DNA of 7,549 bases from assembly GCA_016234155.1 (NCBI GenBank), contig JACRGZ010000144.1:1-7549 (forward strand), written 5' to 3'. This DNA is from Nitrospirota bacterium (GTDB lineage Bacteria > Nitrospirota > 9FT-COMBO-42-15 > HDB-SIOI813). Positions 5,758-7,549 of this stretch are shown here, one piece after another (the first letter of the stretch is position 1; the number at the start of each line of letters is the position of its first letter). Under the pieces are notes generated by a model. The model ran no database searches. It saw only the letters and a program-made list of their open reading frames with translations, and was not told where the DNA came from. The position numbers and the translations under genes were made by a program.

Positions 5758-6564
5758 ATGAAAATAATCCTTTTTATTCGAGTGATTATCACAGGAGGGA
5801 TTCTTCTTTTAGCCTGCTTATCTGCAGGCCAAACCCTTCAAGCCAATATGGATGAGATGGTTTTAATCCCTACGGGGAGATTCATAATGGGCTCCGGGCA
5901 AGAAGATGGAGAAGCTGGTCCAGATTACGGCGTGGATGAAGAACCACGTCACGAGGTCTATCTAAAGGCATATTACATAGATAAATATGAGGTTACCATA
6001 GGGGAGTATAAGAAATTTCTGGTGGCAACAGGAGGAAAATGGTTTGGCGACACTAACTTTCAGGAGGAATATCTTCCGGAAAAATTATTTAACCCGCCAT
6101 CCTGGGATAATTATCCGGTTAACTATATGTCATGGTATGATGCGGATACCTACTGCAGGTGGAAGGGTAAGCGCCTCCCTACAGAGGCTGAGTGGGAGAA
6201 GGCGGCACGGGGCACAGATGGCAGGAAATGGCCATGGGGAAATAAATTTGATCGGCAGAAGGCGCTTGTTGAAGAGAGCAGTGAGGGTTGGACAGCGCCT
6301 GTAGGGAGCCATCCTGAGGATAAGAGTCCCTATGGTCTTTATGATGTTGCAGGGAACCTCTCTGAATGGACAAGTTCATTCTATCTGCCATACCCCGGAA
6401 ATAAGATAAACGACGGGAGATACAGTGAAAATGCTTACGTATTGAAAGGTGGTTCTTTTTTATACTTCGGGAAGATGTATGGTAGACCCGCTGCCAGGTC
6501 ATTTGCCTATCCTGCCTACAATCACCGCATGTTTGGAATACGGTGTGCGAAGGATGTCCACTGA
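5758..6564 (+). CDS. SUMF1/FGE-sulfatase-domain protein, exported, lacking FGE copper-site cysteines
   Basis: The 268-residue product starts at ATG 5758, chosen because a signal sequence follows (residues 1-29). LLAC at 17-20 could be a lipobox, with QA before N30 as an alternative signal peptidase I site. Residues 34-265 are a full SUMF1 domain, with MVLIPTGRFIMGS (34-46), KRLPTEAEWEKAARG (138-152), YGLYDVAGNLSEW (192-204), VLKGGSF (228-234) and FGIRCAKD (259-266). True formylglycine-generating enzymes have a Cys pair shortly after the GGSF motif; here that stretch reads LYFGKMYGRPAAR, so sulfatase activation is unlikely. Members without these cysteines occur as NirV-like, PvdO-like or uncharacterised envelope proteins. 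Seven bp separate it from the cytochrome stop and there is no strong ribosome-binding site, so coupled translation is likely. A role in maturing or associating with the cytochrome is inference from linkage only. Confidence 0.88.
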   Translation: MKIILFIRVIITGGILLLACLSAGQTLQANMDEMVLIPTGRFIMGSGQEDGEAGPDYGVDEEPRHEVYLKAYYIDKYEVTIGEYKKFLVATGGKWFGDTNFQEEYLPEKLFNPPSWDNYPVNYMSWYDADTYCRWKGKRLPTEAEWEKAARGTDGRKWPWGNKFDRQKALVEESSEGWTAPVGSHPEDKSPYGLYDVAGNLSEWTSSFYLPYPGNKINDGRYSENAYVLKGGSFLYFGKMYGRPAARSFAYPAYNHRMFGIRCAKDVH

Positions 6565-6615
6565 GTCAGTCTCAAACGTTCATGACAACAATAATTGTCA
6601 CCCCCTCACAATGAA

Positions 6616-6673
6616 AACCACCCCCCTCCGTCACCCTCCCCCTCTGTGGGGGGAGGGTTGGGGTGGGGGTGAA
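6616..6673. repeat. GC-rich palindromic repeat copy 6 with both tails
   Basis: The stem is CCCTCCCCC (6634-6642) with GGGGGAGGG (6649-6657). It has a C-rich left tail from CCACCCCCC (6618) and a right tail TTGGGGTGGGGGTGAA. On the + strand the runs G6-A-G3-TT-G4-T-G5 (6648-6669) fit a quadruplex motif. It lies downstream of the SUMF1 stop and ends 14 bp before the small lipoprotein start. It may act as a 3' stabiliser or terminator for the cytochrome-SUMF1 transcript (inference). Confidence 0.75.
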
Positions 6674-6686
6674 TTTTCACGGTAAA

Positions 6687-6803
6687 ATGATGAAAACCTC
6701 TGGAAAAGGATTTATTGGGTTAGTTATACTGCTTATAATCTTAATCGGATGTGCTTCCCCTCAATTTAATCCACGCAGAGTCTTTCAGAAAAATGGCATT
6801 TAA
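6687..6803 (+). CDS. Small lipoprotein (38 aa), possibly a truncated gene remnant
   Basis: ATG 6687 (or the adjacent ATG 6690) opens a frame with a basic N-terminus (MMKTSGKG), a hydrophobic stretch (residues 9-20) and the lipobox LIGC, with Cys22 followed by ASPQ, then only 16 more residues to TAA at 6801. The signal is textbook for a signal peptidase II substrate. The mature part, CASPQFNPRRVFQKNGI, matches no family I know. No good Shine-Dalgarno is present; the palindromic repeat ends just upstream. It may be a genuine micro-lipoprotein or the surviving 5' end of a longer gene whose remainder was lost. Confidence 0.5.
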   Translation: MMKTSGKGFIGLVILLIILIGCASPQFNPRRVFQKNGI

Positions 6804-6844
6804 AGAGCTCTCCGATAATTTGAGCAACCAATTGTAATCATAAG

Positions 6845-6881
6845 ATGTTCGATTGAGGAACATATGTAGAAAAAATCTACA
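6845..6881. promoter_or_regulatory. Tandem upstream dyads TGT-N11-ACA (candidate activator or operator sites)
   Basis: Two adjacent 17-bp dyads are seen. The first is TGTTC-N7-GAACA (6846-6862; with flanks ATGTTC and GAACAT at 6845-6863). The second is TGTAGA-AAAAA-TCTACA (6865-6881). Centres are 19 bp apart, about two helical turns. The first has exactly the same outer sequence and spacing as the dyad at 7007-7025. They lie about 135-170 bp upstream of the predicted sigma54 start, a typical distance for enhancer-binding sites. Confidence 0.5.
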
Positions 6882-6990
6882 CTAAGTAGGCAAATATGTT
6901 ACACTCCAACTTCAGAAAAAAGCCACTTGCCCCATCGTTGACCTGCATAACTAATTGAATAATTGATGATTATCGTTTTAAACTCTAATA

Positions 6991-7006
6991 TGGCATCAAA
7001 ATTGCT
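6991..7006 (+). promoter_or_regulatory. Candidate sigma54 (-24/-12) promoter
   Basis: TGGCA (6991-6995), N6, TTGCT (7002-7006) matches the sigma54 consensus TGGCACG-N4-TTGCW at all strongly conserved positions, with exact GG-N10-GC spacing. The predicted start is near 7017, giving a leader of about 24 nt to the ATG at 7041. A weaker sigma70-like alternative is TTGATG (6963-6968), 17 bp, TAATAT (6986-6991). Confidence 0.55.
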
Positions 7007-7025
7007 ATGTTCTATAGTAGAACAT
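7007..7025. promoter_or_regulatory. Promoter-proximal dyad ATGTTC-N7-GAACAT (candidate operator)
   Basis: A perfect dyad, TGTTCTA (7008-7014) with TAGAACA (7018-7024) around TAG, shares ATGTTC-N7-GAACAT with the site at 6845-6863. It overlaps the predicted transcription start and lies 15 bp before the regulator's ATG, a position suited to repression, possibly autoregulation. Confidence 0.55.
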
Positions 7026-7040
7026 AAACAAAATAACCCC

Positions 7041-7549
7041 ATGAAAGATATAGATTCAAAACGAGCCCTTCAGATAATGGACGAGATAGCCAAAGGGAAA
7101 TCCGTCACCCAGCGCAGTCTTAGCAAAAAACTTGGTATTGGACTTGGAATGGTAAACAGCTACCTCAACCGTCTGGCCCAACAGGGCTATATACACATAA
7201 TTCAGGCAGAGAGGAAACGCCTTCACTATCTTCTTACACCAACCGGGATCGCTGAAAAAAGTGTTCTGGCTTATCGCTATATTGAGAGATCATATCAGAC
7301 CTTTGCAGAGGCAAGGGCAAGAATAGGGGATTTTTTAAGTAATCTGGAAAAAGAAGGTGTAGAGTCAGTTGTACTTTATAGGGCAACTGTTGTAGCTGAG
7401 ATAGCCCTGATGGCCCTCCAAGACGGCAGACTTGACCTTGTAGCCATAGTAGATGACAATGGGGCGGGGAAGAGATTCTTAGGCTACAGGGTCCAGCCGG
7501 TTGATGCATTACGGGAACTTGAGTTTGACCGGATACTTATCACCACAGA
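7041..7549 (+). CDS. Winged-helix (MarR/EPS-type) regulator with C-terminal Rossmann-like domain, 3' truncated by window edge
   Basis: The frame from ATG 7041 is open to the right edge (169 complete codons). Residues about 8-57 form a winged helix-turn-helix: SVTQRSLSKKLGIGLGMVNSYLNRLAQQGYI is helix-turn-helix plus wing. The next segment, KRLHYLLTPTGIAEKSVLAYRYIERS (59-84), resembles the EPS-associated MarR-like family (TIGR04176 type). Residues about 108-169 (VVLYRATVVAEIALMAL, LDLVAIVDD, FLGYRVQPVDAL, FDRILIT) look like a nucleotide- or CoA-binding Rossmann-like domain. The first strand is followed by R114 where a glycine would be expected, so ligand binding may be lost or altered. No Shine-Dalgarno precedes the ATG. 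Such genes often open exopolysaccharide gene clusters, so one may lie just downstream. The upstream dyads are plausible binding sites for it or for a sigma54 activator. Confidence 0.75.
   Translation, partial: MKDIDSKRALQIMDEIAKGKSVTQRSLSKKLGIGLGMVNSYLNRLAQQGYIHIIQAERKRLHYLLTPTGIAEKSVLAYRYIERSYQTFAEARARIGDFLSNLEKEGVESVVLYRATVVAEIALMALQDGRLDLVAIVDDNGAGKRFLGYRVQPVDALRELEFDRILITT

Noticed and set aside
6963..6991. Sigma70-type promoter TTGATG/TAATAT for the winged-helix regulator
   Set aside because: Plausible, but the hexamers are weaker matches than the exact-spacing sigma54 element; kept only as an alternative.

Overview
The window looks like accessory or envelope-related DNA from an uncultivated anaerobic or microaerophilic bacterium. 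The combination of a large multiheme c-type cytochrome, putative-Ig (He_PIG)/FnIII secreted proteins, a SUMF1-domain protein and an EPS-type winged-helix regulator is the kind of gene content I associate with Nitrospirota or former Deltaproteobacteria (Desulfobacterota). That placement is inference from gene content only. All genes are on the + strand, and both edges cut through genes.

Layout. Positions 1-1487 hold the 3' part of a secreted He_PIG/FnIII surface protein that is open to the left edge. Positions 1498-1913 are a small mobile unit: a DUF559 (Vsr-like nuclease fold) gene between two inverted copies of a GC-rich palindromic repeat. Its reading frame runs without a stop into a secreted protein (own start at 1973, stop at 2755) with a signal peptide, a Gly-rich Cys-containing C-terminal sorting-type tail, and an in-frame inserted pair of the same repeats. 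A fifth repeat copy follows that stop codon. Positions 2820-2940 are a MITE-like element with near-perfect terminal inverted repeats and a 9-bp target duplication. Its arms consist of AGAC blocks with an exact 7-bp period. A consensus sigma70 promoter then drives a 916-residue multiheme cytochrome c (3000-5750), followed 7 bp later by a SUMF1/FGE-like lipoprotein or secreted protein (5758-6564). A sixth repeat copy precedes a 38-residue lipoprotein (6687-6803). The right end carries a regulatory region, with a sigma54-type -24/-12 element and three TGT-N11-ACA dyads, ahead of a winged-helix regulator truncated by the right edge (7041 onward).

How it works together (inference). The exported He_PIG/FnIII protein, the sorting-tagged protein, the multiheme cytochrome and the SUMF1 protein form a same-strand set of envelope or extracellular products, consistent with electron transfer at or beyond the cell surface. 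Only the cytochrome and SUMF1 genes are tightly coupled. The right-hand regulator resembles the MarR-like regulators that open exopolysaccharide clusters, so an EPS locus may begin just past the edge. The most unusual content is the repeat ecology: six copies of a palindrome that could also form a G-quadruplex on one strand, a nuclease gene associated with it, one pair absorbed into a coding sequence, and a separate heptad-periodic MITE.
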